In this document: one piece after another, positions 8,708 to 17,590 of the stretch
Position numbering within the stretch: the first letter of the stretch is position 1
How the letters are laid out: each line of letters begins with the position of its first letter
Source: Haplomitrium mnioides
Lineage: Eukaryota > Marchantiophyta > Haplomitriopsida > Calobryales
Assembly (NCBI GenBank): GCA_049999725.1
Contig: JBNGIS010017347.1
Span: 1-20,698 of the forward strand
DNA length: 20,698 bases
Reading direction: 5' to 3'
Notes under the pieces: generated by a model
Database searches by the model: none
The model's input: the letters and a program-made list of their open reading frames with translations, nothing else
Told to the model about the DNA's origin: nothing
Made by a program: the position numbers and the translations under genes

Positions 8708-9117
8708 TGTAAAAGAGCTCAAAGATAAACCCTAATTGAGTAAGAATTCAAAGTGAACTATAATGGAGTTTTCAACCAAATGGAGCTCAAGGCCCAAGCT
8801 AAGACCAAGAGTGCAAGCAAAAGCCAAGCAACCAAAGAACCCAAGTGATTCGAAAGGAACTCCAAAATGAGGACTGGGGCTATGAAGCCCTTCCATTTAT
8901 ATAAGAGAAGAAGGTGTTATCCCCCTTCCTTCACTTACAAGTCACTTCTGATTTCAGTCCTAAAAGTAATCTTATCCTACTTCTTTAAAAGTAACTTTGA
9001 AGGCAAGTAATATTATCCCATTTCAACTCTAAAAGTAACCTTATACCACTTCACTTAAGGTAACTTCAAAGGCAAGTAACCTTAAAATGATTTCAACATC
9101 ATGCTTGTACTACTACA
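8708..9117 (-). repeat. 3' LTR of element 2
   Basis: It keeps canonical TG...CA ends (tgtaaaag ... ctactaca on the plus strand). Compared with 13376-13847 it lacks 61 bp that would lie between 9096 and 9097. The same 61-bp segment is present in the element 3 LTR, so this copy suffered a deletion. It contains the 69-bp duplication (gtaactttgaaggcaagtaa at 8991-9010 and a close copy at 9060-9079). Confidence 0.93.
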
Positions 9118-9132
9118 TAGTCCTTGCCCTCT
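9118..9132 (-). other. Polypurine tract of element 2
   Basis: In element sense it reads agagggcaaggacta and abuts the LTR start tgtagtag. The last stop of the Pol frame (TAG) overlaps its upstream edge. Confidence 0.8.
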
Positions 9133-9139
9133 AATCAAT

Positions 9140-9327
9140 GACGTCTTCGTCATGACCGGCAGTTTCAAACAATCTAATAGTCTCTTGAGCATTATCAAAG
9201 TTAGAATATGGCTTCTATATAGCATCATGAAGTGGATAGCCTTTCCACAAAACTTTATATTGAGCTTGATGATATTGCCCACATTTGAAAACTCTTTTGC
9301 AAAAATGCAATATACTTCATATTCGTT
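9140..9327 (-). pseudogene. Chromodomain of element 2
   Basis: Residues YEVYCIFAKEFSNVG begin the domain. After a frameshift near 9278 the next frame reads QYKVLWKGYPLHDAI, a stop, then KPYSNFDNAQETIRLF. This is the chromodomain pattern, with WKGYP intact. The stop TAG at 9215-9217 falls where the second conserved Trp (before E-P) is expected. The domain would target integration to heterochromatin in an intact element. Confidence 0.87.
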
Positions 9328-9329
9328 AT

Positions 9330-10400
9330 GATCATCAATAACTATAGCTGGAGGAGAAATTGGAACATGATTTGGAAAAAAAGATGGACTAGAAACAAAA
9401 GGCTTAAGTTTAGAGACCTGGAGCACATGATGAATCTTCATATAGAGAGGAAGATCAAGTTTATAAGCAACAATAGAAATAACTTGAGAAATTGAGAAAG
9501 AACCAATACAAGCAAGAGAAAGCTTACAAACTTGAGTTTCCAAAGACAAAAGGACCATAACTTGAGTAATCTAAAACATAAAAAACAATGAAGTTTATCG
9601 GTATATTATTTTTTCCAATTTTAAGCAATAACAAGATGGTTTTAGACATCTTGCAAAGAAGAAGATAAATGAGACAAAAAGATGGAAATACTTAGAAGAA
9701 AATCCAATTATTTGCTTGTTTAGAGTTGTTGCAAGCAAACTCTAAAACTGGTAAGAAACTATCTCAATTATGCAATGATTGTTGATAAATGCTCACAACA
9801 TATCTTCTATAATAAGATTAGCGCGCTCAGTTTGCCCATCTGTTTGAGGATGATAAGTCGTAGACATTGATAGTTGGGTACCCAAAAGAGTGAACAACTC
9901 TCGCCAAAACTTCCAAGTGAATCGTGGATCTCTATCAGATATCAACATCTTGGGCATTCCATGATAGCGAAAGATTGCATCAAGGAAACTTTGGCCAATT
10001 GCAGAGCATCCATCATATTCACTGTTGGTGCTAAATGGATTTGTTTATTGAGCTTGTCTACAAACACCAAAATGGTAGTAAACCCACAATGCATAGTTGG
10101 GAGTGAAATGACAAGAGCCAAACTTATATGTTCCAAACTGGCCTAAGGCGGTAGTGGCTAAGGAAGTCTAGCTGGTTTATGATTTTAAGCCTTGTTTTCC
10201 TGACAAGTTTTCACAAGAACGAACGTCTTGAGCCAGGTTTTGCCACCACCAAGTGCTTTGAAGAAACTCCATAGTCTTATATACTCCAAGATGCCCATAG
10301 ATTGGAATGTCATGTGCTTCTTGTAAACAAGTCATTCAAAGTGCATCATCTTGTAGAATATATATTTGATTATCTTGACAGAGAATGCCATCCCAAATGG
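9330..10400 (-). pseudogene. Integrase of element 2
   Basis: The zinc-binding region (about 10150-10345) shows EAHDIPIYGHLGVYKTMEFL and DVRSCE. The second Cys of CX2C is displaced by an apparent one-base insertion in the run at 10208-10212. The core has EHISLALVISLP, where the usual first Asp is Ala (10116-10118), then FTTILVFVDKLNKQIHLAPT. The second Asp (SDRD, 9934-9936) and Glu (QTERAN, 9826-9828) are intact, in frame and separated by exactly 35 residues, the D(35)E hallmark of this family. A stop follows in the MLRAF-like helix. The C-terminal part (LACIGSFSISQVIS, YKLDLPLYMKIHHV, SKLKPFV) precedes the chromodomain. Confidence 0.94.
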
Positions 10401-11064
10401 AAAATATATGATACTCACCATTGTTGACCATGAGAGGTGTTTGAACAAGATTGAAGAAGGCATCTTCTTATAGTTTTTGTCAAAAACCTTCACTTATTAC
10501 TTCATCAAGATGTAATATGCTAAAACTTGCTACCTCTAATGTATTTAGTCAATGATCTGGCCATCACAATAAAGCATCTAAAATAGTGTGGAATCTTCTT
10601 GGCTTGTACTCCAACTTGATATCAAAGAGCTATAGCTAATCTTCCCATCGATGATGACGACTTGTCATATTTTCCAAGTGAGTTGGTTGCAATAAGGGCT
10701 TGTGATCAGTGTGCATAAGTACAAGTTTTCCCCAAAAGATATCATCTCCAAACCTTGGTAGCATAAACCATAGCTAGCTGCCCTCTATCCCTTGTCAAAA
10801 AGTTTCTCTCAATCGCACTTAATCTACGTGACATAAAGGTAATTGGATGAAGTTCATTCTCAAACTTTTGTTGTAACACCACTCCAATAGAAAAGTTCGA
10901 TGCATCAAAATCAACTATTCAAAGTGTTTTTGGATCATATGGTTGTAGAATTGGACAAGAAGAGATCACAACCTTGACTTGTCGAAATGTCTTTTGCTAA
11001 TTGTTTGTCCATTGAAAGTTTGCCTCTTTGCCTAATAGATCCGTTAGTGGTGCAGCAATATGAG
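10401..11064 (-). pseudogene. RNase H and connection region of element 2
   Basis: In minus sense, after the 266-bp insertion, the frame resumes YYAHIAAPLTDLLG and then shows DFDASNFSIGVVLQQK, HPITFMSRRLS, and a degraded YLLGK region. These are the RT-connection and RNase H blocks of Ty3/gypsy Pol. The first catalytic Asp (DFDAS) is kept. Several stops interrupt the frame, and the part below about 10750 is hardly readable. Confidence 0.82.
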
Positions 11065-11344
11065 CATAGTATTGTAATGCATGTAGTAAGATGATTAGGC
11101 TAATAGATAATTAGTCCTTAACCTATGATTAGAGTGTAGGATTAGGATTAGGGCTAGTGCTAATCCTATGAGATTAGCATATCCTAACTCCTTTGTACTT
11201 TGTATGATGATTTTTACATGAGAGAGAAGAGCTTGAAGTGAGAGAAGAGAAGGAGAAGAAGATTGGAGTTTTGTTCATATGATTGTTGCCACATTCCTCA
11301 CATCCTATGCATGAGCTAATGGGCTTGTTTTCCAACACATAGTA
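11065..11344. mobile_element. 266-bp insertion with 7-bp flanking repeats
   Basis: CATAGTA occurs at 11065-11071 and again at 11338-11344, flanking 266 bp that interrupt the pol reading frame between FIHYY and YAHIAA. Removing the insert and one repeat restores contiguity. On the minus strand the insert begins TGTTGGAAAAC and ends near CATTACAA, which resembles a small solo LTR, but the 7-bp duplication is unusual for LTR elements and no terminal inverted repeats are visible. Inside are a 9-bp perfect hairpin (TAGGATTAG at 11143-11151, CTAATCCTA at 11160-11168) and a GA-rich tract (11221-11262). The superfamily is unresolved. Confidence 0.78.
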
Positions 11345-12240
11345 GTGAATGAATCGTCAATAAAAACTTGATAATCCATTGAAATCTTGAATATCCTTTA
11401 CGTCATTTGGCATTGGCCACTCTGTTATAACCTTAATTTTCTCTTCTTTCATCTTGATGCCATCCACCGACACTTTCTACCCTAGATAAGTCACCTCTTG
11501 TTTCCAAAACTCACATTTAGACTTCTTGCAATAGAACTTCCAATTGTGAAATCTTTGCAATATTTCTTTGAGATGCTCATGATGCTCGACTTCATTATTA
11601 CTAAAGATAAGTATATCGACCAAGAACACCAACATTGACTTATCTAATAACCCATCAAAAACTTGATGAAGTTGATCCATGAATATCGTCAAAGCATTAG
11701 TAAGACCAAATGCAAGAATCTTCCACTCAAAGTGCCTATACCTTGTGCAAAAAGCTGTCTTTGGCACATCACTTGGCTTGATAGGAATTTTCCAATAACC
11801 ACTTCAAAAATCCAACTTAGAAAAAATTCGCGCACCACTCTATTGATCCAAAAAATCATTAATACATGGTAAATGATAGGCATTCTTAACTATTTGATTG
11901 TTCAAGCCTTGATAATATGTACAATAACAAAATCCACCATCTTTCTTTGATACAAAGAATATCTATGCTCCTCAAAGCAAAGTATTATGTTAAATAAAAT
12001 CCTTTTAAAGAAGATCCGTCAAGGTCTTTTGAAGCTCTTCTAATTCTTAAGGTGATTACCAGCATATAGGCCGATTATAAGAAGTACTTCATGGTATCAA
12101 CTCAATCGAAAAAGGTATTCTTTGGTCATCTGGTAACCCCTTTGGAAAATCTTCTGGAAATGCATTCGCAAATTCCTTCAAAATATCATCTATCATTGAG
12201 AGAGGTGTAGATTTTCCTCCATCCTTAATCAAGTCCATGA
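11345..12240 (-). pseudogene. Reverse transcriptase of element 2
   Basis: The N-terminal block reads DDILKEFANAFPEDFPKGLP (around 12150-12210). GLNNQIVKNAYHLPCINDFL and FSKLDF.SGYWKIPIKPSDV follow, with stops. The fragment 11477-11767 contains PKTAFCTRYRHFEWKILAFG and LTNALTIFMDQLH. The active-site motif reads VFLVDILIFS: the first Asp of the DD pair is Val (11618-11620) and the second is kept (11615-11617). Loss of that metal-binding Asp would abolish polymerisation. Frames shift between about 11900 and 12150. Confidence 0.94.
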
Positions 12241-12600
12241 TTGGTTTGATCCAAAGAACAAAGACATGTAACTCTTGCTCTATGAAAGTAACTTGAATTT
12301 GTTGTTTTGCTAAAATAACTTGAGTAAATCCTTCTTTAAGCTAAGGAAAGTCTAAAATGATGTCAAATTATATAGATGCAATAACAAATTGCATAGATTC
12401 CACATACTCTTTCCCAATCCTTAGAAGGAATTGCTTTTGAGAGCAAAACATGTAATGTTTTTGGCTATTGGCCATAATCATAACACTCTCTTTTATAAGC
12501 ATAAATTTTTCTTTTAATCCCTTAACAAAATGTATTGGCATAAAATTTTCAAAAAACTCCTACAATCCACCAACATTATACAAGAGTGCTCCTCAATCAT
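12241..12600 (-). pseudogene. Protease of element 2
   Basis: MLVDCRSF contains the presumed catalytic Asp (12565-12567), followed by Cys-Arg instead of the usual Ser/Thr-Gly. Further on, RIGKEYVESMQFVIASI and a degraded FDIILDFP match the flap-to-C-terminal half of gypsy retropepsins. A stop lies between ASI and FDIIL. The assignment rests on order between gag and RT and on these blocks. Confidence 0.75.
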
Positions 12601-12639
12601 AGTGTCAAGATGGAACAAGGTACTTTGAATACTTGTTGA

Positions 12640-13360
12640 AATTTTGATTCCATTAGAACTTGTGAAGTTTTGAATAAGCTATTCGAATGGTTGAAGATGC
12701 TACCTAGCTTTTGTAACAGTAAGTAATGAGTCATACCACTCCGCTATATGCATTGCTTCTTTTAATTGAGCAAGCTATTTCCTTATCACTTCCATTCTTG
12801 TGCAAGGTTTCAATACCCAAATAAAGTGATCTAGTGCTTTTTCTTCTCTTATATTAGGAATTTGCATAATTATATTCTGAAATTACATAGCAATGCTTCT
12901 CACTATACCAAGTTGCTCTAGTTCAGCCAATCAATCTCTTGTTGCATTTGAAGTATTTAAAATCCTAAATCTTGAAATCACTACTTGTTTGAATTCACGT
13001 CAAGAAACAATAAGAGCAACAAATCCACATTGTGTTTGTTCTATTTGATACCTCCACCAACTCTTTGCAACTTCTTCTAATTGACTTACCGCAAAGAGAG
13101 TTTGTCCACCATCTTCTCTATTGTTTGTAGCTTCAAAATATTACTCTCAATCAAATATAAAGTTCTCATATGCACCACAAACCGTCTTCTCATCATACCT
13201 TTTTTTGCGTTGGCAGTCGCTCACAACTCTCTTTGTCTTGAAAAGTTGCTCTTCCTTTCATTCTCACCTCCAAAAGGTGTGGAAAATGTTCAAGTTGTTG
13301 TTGTATTGTTTAAACCATCGCTCACTGATCCTCTATGTAACTCACAACCAAAAAGAGCCG
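12640..13360 (-). pseudogene. Gag of element 2 lacking the nucleocapsid knuckle
   Basis: This region aligns in reverse with the element 3 gag. For example, atttgttgctcttattgttt, the following cttgacgt.aattcaa, and gcaacttggtatagt occur in both. The alignment ends near 12720, where element 3 goes on to its CCHC knuckle. Element 2 instead passes within about 130 bp to the protease region, with no Cys/His knuckle visible, so part of gag has been lost. Stops and shifts are frequent. Confidence 0.85.
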
Positions 13361-13362
13361 TA

Positions 13363-13374
13363 GCTCTAAGACCA
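13363..13374 (-). other. Primer binding site of element 2 (tRNA-iMet)
   Basis: In element sense it reads TGGTCTTAGAGC, 10 of 12 matches to TGGTATCAGAGC, one base from the LTR terminus. Confidence 0.87.
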
Positions 13375-13375
13375 A

Positions 13376-13847
13376 TATAAAAGATATCAAAGAAAAACTC
13401 CAAATAAGTAAGAACTCAGAGTGAACTCTAATAGAGTTCTTGAACCAAATGCAAATTAAGGCCCAAGCTAAGACCAAAAATGCAAGTAAAAGCCAAGCAA
13501 CCAAAGAACTCCAGTGATTCGAGAGGAACTCCAAAATGAGGTGTGGGGCCATGAAACACTTCTATTTATACAAGAGAGTAAGGTGTTGACCCCCTTCCTT
13601 CACTTACAAGTCACTTCCAATTTCAGCCTCAAAAGTGATCTTATCTTACTTCTCTAAAAGTAACTTCAAAGGCAAGTAATCTTATCCATTTTCAACTCTA
13701 AAAGTATCTTTATACTAATTCACCATAAGTAACTTCAAAGCCAAGTAACCTTAAAATGATTTGAACCCTAAAAGTGACCCTCTACCTTTTGCTTCACTCC
13801 TCTCATTTTTCGTATATATTGCACAACATCATGCTTGTACTATTATA
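13376..13847 (-). repeat. 5' LTR of element 2
   Basis: It is 472 bp and partner to 8708-9117. Both ends have decayed by transitions: the plus-strand start TG is TA, and the end ..CTACTACA.. of the partner is ..CTATTATA. It carries the 61 bp missing in the partner (13766-13826) and the 69-bp U3 duplication (gtaacttcaaaggcaagtaa at 13660-13679, and again 69 bp on). The minus-strand open frame at 13322-13552 lies within the LTR and is not a gene. Confidence 0.93.
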
Positions 13848-13852
13848 ATGAG
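13848..13852. other. Right target site duplication of element 2 (ATGAG)
   Basis: It pairs with ATAAG at 8703-8707 with one transition. The element 3 gag sequence resumes immediately after it. Confidence 0.82.
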
Positions 13853-14570
13853 AGAAAGTGGTTGGCGAATTTTATTTGTGGCAATTCAATTAGAAAGAGT
13901 TGCAAAGACTTGCTAAAGATATCAAGTAGAGCAAGCTTGATATGGATTTGTTGCTCTTATTGTTTCTTGACGTAAATTCAAGTTGTAGTGATTCAAGATT
14001 TAGGGTTCTAAATACTCCAAAAATGGCAAGAGATTGTTTGGAAAAATTGTGGCAACTTGGTATAGTAAGAAGCTATGTTCTACAATTTATAATATCATCA
14101 TCCAAATTCCTAATATAGGAAATTGAGAACCACTAGATTGCTTTGTTTGAGGATTGAAGCCTCACGCTAGAATAGAAGTGACAATAAATGACCCCTCTCA
14201 ATGAGAAGAAGCAATACGTATGGCTGAGCAATATAACTCACTACTTGCTACTACATAAGCTAGACAACATACTCAACCAGTTTTACCAAATGTATGCATG
14301 CCACTAAATAAGGTTGTACCTATAAAGATTAATGCCGCAAAACGACTTGCACTCATTGATGTGGAGCATAAGCGTCTACGCCAAATTAGATGATGCTTTT
14401 ATTGTCAACAACTTGGTTATAAGATTGCAAATTGCCCATGTTATCAAGGTTGACTTCATCATTTTGTTCAAGCAACAATAGTGGAAGAAGAAATAAGAAA
14501 AATGATGAATCTCAGTAAAACTAGTCAAGCAATTTGCAAAGAGCTTCATTAGCTTTAATGGAATTAAAAT
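13853..14570 (+). pseudogene. Gag of element 3, central part and nucleocapsid knuckle
   Basis: It continues the gag cut at 8707 and aligns with the element 2 gag (12720-13110 in reverse). Near its end the frame reads CFYCQQLGYKIANC at 14394-14435: CX2CX4-X-X4C spacing with all three Cys intact but Tyr in place of the zinc-binding His. A stop (TGA, 14391-14393) directly precedes the knuckle. After the knuckle about 150 bp of unclear gag tail follow, and the element is lost at about 14590. Confidence 0.83.
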
Positions 14571-14592
14571 CTTGGCATGAACGCACTATTTA

Positions 14593-15240
14593 AAATAGGA
14601 ATTTATTAATTTTCTTGCAAAATTAAACGACGTTTTCATATTCGAAAAACAAAGAAAATGAGGGTTTTTTTCTCAAAAAAATTTATACAAGTTTTTTTAA
14701 TTGATTTTTGGCAATTTCAACAAGCTTATTAAAACAAAATGAAATATTGTATGCAAAGTTGAATGATATTCTTATTTTTGTGAAAATATTGCAATTCTCA
14801 AAGTCAATCAAAAGTCCAAAAATTATGTTTTGTTTTCACAAAACTTGGATTGTGGATAGATATATTAAAGCCATAAATTTCAAACAATTGTCAAACTTCA
14901 TGTGCGCATCATGATGCCACTACAAACTTATCATTCGAAAAATAAATAGAAAACTTGGGGAAAATCCCAAGTGGACTAAGAGTTAGGGGATTCAGTTCGG
15001 AGTTCCACAAAAGCTTAAAAAACCAAACCTTGCGAGGAGTTCAAAGCTCTATTTGGAAGTCCAACTAAGAAAGAGGCTTTCAATTATGCTTCAAAATCCA
15101 TGTGCACGAAAGGTTAAGTAGTCATGTTTTACAAAGGTTTAGTGATTCAAACGTGCATAAAATTCAGAAATCCATATGCTTAAAGGAGTCAATAGTCAAA
15201 ATAAAAAGGCTAGAGAGACCCAAATGGTCTGCCTTTTGGG
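14593..15240 (+). repeat. Dispersed AT-rich repeat, copy A
   Basis: It is homologous in the same orientation to 19603-20230. Matching stretches include tttttggcaatttcaacaag with tttttggtcatttcagcaac, and ggctttcaattatgcttcaa, aaatccatg with gctttcaaattaagttgaaa, atccatg. Identity is modest, about 65-70% by eye. It starts where the element 3 gag ends, so it probably truncated or replaced the rest of that element. The texture resembles LTR or untranslated parts of large plant Ty3/gypsy elements. No coding region is supported. Confidence 0.72.
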
Positions 15241-15307
15241 TTGAGTGATGCAACAACACAAATAAACATTTTGGCTTTTACATCACATAGGTTGCCAAGA
15301 TTGTACC

Positions 15308-15996
15308 CTATCTTGTTTGATATGAAGCAGTTCTTTCTTGCAATCGAGTTGCTCCATCATAGATTGCTTGACGTGTACAAAGTATGTATTTTATTGGAGC
15401 ATATTTCTCTAGCTCGTGAACATCAACTTGAGAAATTACATGAAAATTTTGAGAATCATTACAAGTGTTTGCAAATTGTGAAGTTGGAAACGTGAATTTT
15501 GTTTTGAGTCCTCGTCTCTTTCTTAGAATGATATACGTTGCAATCTCTTGTTGGGCAAGAAAAAACTCATTCCGCCACTGAATTTCCAAATATGTAAAGA
15601 GCCTATAGTAGTTCTCACTTATGTTGTTCTTAACTGTAAAGACCACTTTCACATCATCAACTTCTCTTGCTTCTTTCTAAGATTTCTTGATTTCAGATAA
15701 AGCCTTCAAAGAGATCAACATTGTACTTAGAGTTTCCTTTTCCACTTGAGATAGACACTTGAGTTGACAAATACCATCCAAAGGTAACAAAAGGTCATAT
15801 GTTGAAATTTGTTTGCTCCAATCTTTGCATCTAAATCACTTAAGTTGAACTTGAATTGTTGATTGAAAGTAATATCATTTATCTTTTGAATCAATGAGAG
15901 ACGTTGTTGCAAAAACAATTTGAAATCCCAAGTTTTCGTAGCACAGCAGTAGCACTCCAACCCCAAAAAGAACAACCCGAGGTCCGAACCGCGCAA
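15308..15996 (-). pseudogene. Decayed coding stretch of unknown identity
   Basis: One minus-strand frame from about 15830 to 15308 (about 174 codons) has a single stop (TAG, between EIKKS and KEAREVDD), which is far fewer than expected by chance in such AT-rich DNA. It reads, for example, STYDLLLPLDGICQLKCLSQ, then VVFTVKNNISENYYRLFTYL and VHELEKYAPIKYI. Upstream, 15727-15996 is open in another frame (KTWDFKLFLQQRLSLIQKIN), suggesting one frameshift. I do not recognise a domain. It lies between repeats A and B and could belong to the element they bound. A plus-strand frame at 15241-15495 competes over part of it, so strand is probable rather than certain. Confidence 0.42.
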
Positions 15997-17034
15997 GATC
16001 TATATAGAAATCCGCTCTTGACACACTTTTATCGACTTTCCAGATTCTTTAGAGAGTTCTGAAACTGCACTCTTGTCAACTCAGACGTGGACCTCTCTCC
16101 ACTCTAGGTCTGACTACCTTTCCTTCACAAAACCACCACACACACACACAGAACACAAACCCAGGACTACCCAGACTGTATGACTGACATTTCCGGAACA
16201 AGACAATTGCTGTACAGGCTGATTTTAAACAGAAGCTGTATTAGAGAATTCCCAAGCAACCGGTTACCCAACTTGCTTGAAATTCTCACACCAACACTCC
16301 CATATCTACCCTCGTTACAACCTCTCTCTTCCCCTCAAATTAGACCCTCAAGCCACTCCAACCCAAGACATCCCAGAGCTCTACACTGAGAACACAGCTA
16401 TGGAACGACCCACATGGTCTCACATCCAAGTGCTGCTCCTCCAACCACCGATAACTCTGTTTATTTGTGAAATGCCCACCTAGTCCCTAGGCACACACAA
16501 ACCTGAACACTTCCTTGTTCTGCTACAATCTCCCACCCAGACTCCACTGACTGGAAAACCACCGCAGGTCCTTTCCTCACAAATTTAACACACATAGGAC
16601 AGATCAAAACTTGTAACAGAGTTGATTGATCATTCAAACCTTCCCCAATCACAATCTGAGACTCAGACTTCAATTCCACCAACAGAAACACCTCAAGAAA
16701 CTCCCCCCACACACTCCCCTGATGAAAAATCGCCTGATCCTTCCAACTGCCAACTGCAAAAGTTGCATCAACCCACTCGAGTTTCTGAATTCATCCCCAT
16801 CCTCAAACTGCTCCTCACAAATCTGCAATAAAGAAAAATGAGCAGGAGACCTCACAGACATGAACACTCAGTATATTTCTTGCAAAACACATGTACAATG
16901 AGAACTAACTCGAACAGGAGCTCGACAACCGACTTGTACCCCTCTCCCTGTTCTCCTAAAAGTACGGATCAATCAAGATTTTACATCTTTTACACCTACC
17001 CTGAGAGACTAACTTTTTCTCCCTAGGCTCCTAA
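15997..17034. other. C-rich stretch, no assignable gene
   Basis: The base composition shifts to about half GC with a C-rich plus strand. It contains (CA)7 at 16137-16150. On the minus strand a frame ending at a TAA near 16461 is open for about 95 codons (16461 to about 16745) and reads VWGEFLEVFLLVELKSESQI. Another frame at 16670-16867 is preceded by tttctttattgcag, which resembles a splice acceptor. I recognise no family, and chance or a decayed exon are both possible. It may be internal sequence of the A/B-bounded unit. Confidence 0.4.
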
Positions 17035-17064
17035 TAAGAACTAACCACTCACAGGTGGTTCTTA
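17035..17064. repeat. Hairpin-forming repeat, copy 1
   Basis: TAAGAACTAACC...GGTGGTTCTTA forms an imperfect stem. The whole 38-bp block, aataagaactaac through ttcttaaactaa, is repeated 76 bp downstream with seven or so changes. Confidence 0.75.
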
Positions 17065-17109
17065 AACTAAATCAACTCGCTTAACTAGTTTACATGGGTT
17101 CCCCTTACA

Positions 17110-17140
17110 ATAAGAACTAACTACTCGCATTAGTTCTTAT
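17110..17140. repeat. Hairpin-forming repeat, copy 2 (11-bp perfect stem)
   Basis: ATAAGAACTAA (17110-17120) and TTAGTTCTTAT (17130-17140) are exact reverse complements around a 9-nt loop. It is a direct copy of the hairpin at 17035-17064. Confidence 0.8.
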
Positions 17141-17352
17141 ACTAATTTTCGACCGTCAGTTACACAAGAGGCGTCTTGATCTTTCAGTTCCCGCCCTTAT
17201 TGAAACCGCAATAAATCGCCATTTAACTTCTCTCCTCGCTCACCTTTCCTTTGTCGCGTAAAACACCGATAAGTCGTCGTTTCAAATATCACCGCTTCGC
17301 TTCATTGCCATTTCACCAACTTCGAGCCCGTCGAACTCCATGGAGAGAAACC

Positions 17353-17590
17353 TTCCTAACCGGTCCCCCCCACTCGGAACCCTGTTAACAAGGGATTCCA
17401 CTTCGGATCCCCACTTCGGACTATTAACGGAAACCCTCTTAAGTGGGGCCTCCCACTTCGTAAAGAAATCGGAACCCCCTTAACTGGGGTTCCCCACAAC
17501 GGAAGACGGAGTTCCGAAGCCTTCTTCGGACTCACGGATCCACGGACTACGGACTCCCCTCGGATCACGGACTCTCGCGGAACATTTCAT
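17353..17590. repeat. CpG-rich block 1 with clustered inverted repeats
   Basis: Several short imperfect palindromes follow each other: ggaaccctgttaacaaggga, aagtggggcctcccactt and aaccccct..aactggggtt. Then comes a 30-bp sequence at 17509-17538 that recurs exactly at 18656-18685 and contains the hairpin CCGAAG-CCTT-CTTCGG. After it, short cacggactacgga repeats run to about 17585. Minus-strand open frames at 17356-17568 and 17480-17824 reflect this repeat structure, and I do not call them genes. Confidence 0.72.

Larger units (their letters stand above)
8708..13847 (-). mobile_element. Element 2: nested minus-strand chromovirus
   Basis: A 5.14-kb element bounded by LTRs at 8708-9117 and 13376-13847, with a tRNA-iMet primer site at 13374-13363 and a purine tract at 9132-9118. 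In its sense the order is gag, protease, RT, RNase H, integrase, chromodomain. It sits inside the gag of element 3, its own relative, in opposite orientation. The internal region is short for the family: the nucleocapsid knuckle of gag is absent, and a 266-bp insertion lies between RT and RNase H. The RT active site, one integrase Asp and the reading frames are broken. Confidence 0.95.
7987..14590 (+). mobile_element. Element 3: truncated plus-strand chromovirus, split by element 2
   Basis: The retained parts are the 5' LTR (7987-8436), primer binding site (8438-8449), gag part 1 (about 8460-8707) and gag part 2 (about 13853-14570). Element 2 (8708-13847) interrupts it. No protease, RT or 3' LTR of this copy is present: its sequence stops near 14590, where AT-rich repeat A begins. 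Its LTR and gag are homologous to those of element 2 read in reverse, so the two belong to one family. Confidence 0.85.

Noticed and set aside
11137-11163. Interstitial telomere repeat
   Set aside because: ttaggattaggattaggg is only two to three degenerate units and not the plant TTTAGGG series; it is part of the 266-bp insert.
16461-16867. Exon of a host gene on the minus strand, from an acceptor-like ttctttattgcag and open frames
   Set aside because: No domain recognised, frames do not join, and no donor or neighbouring exon could be found; kept only as a note in the region entry.
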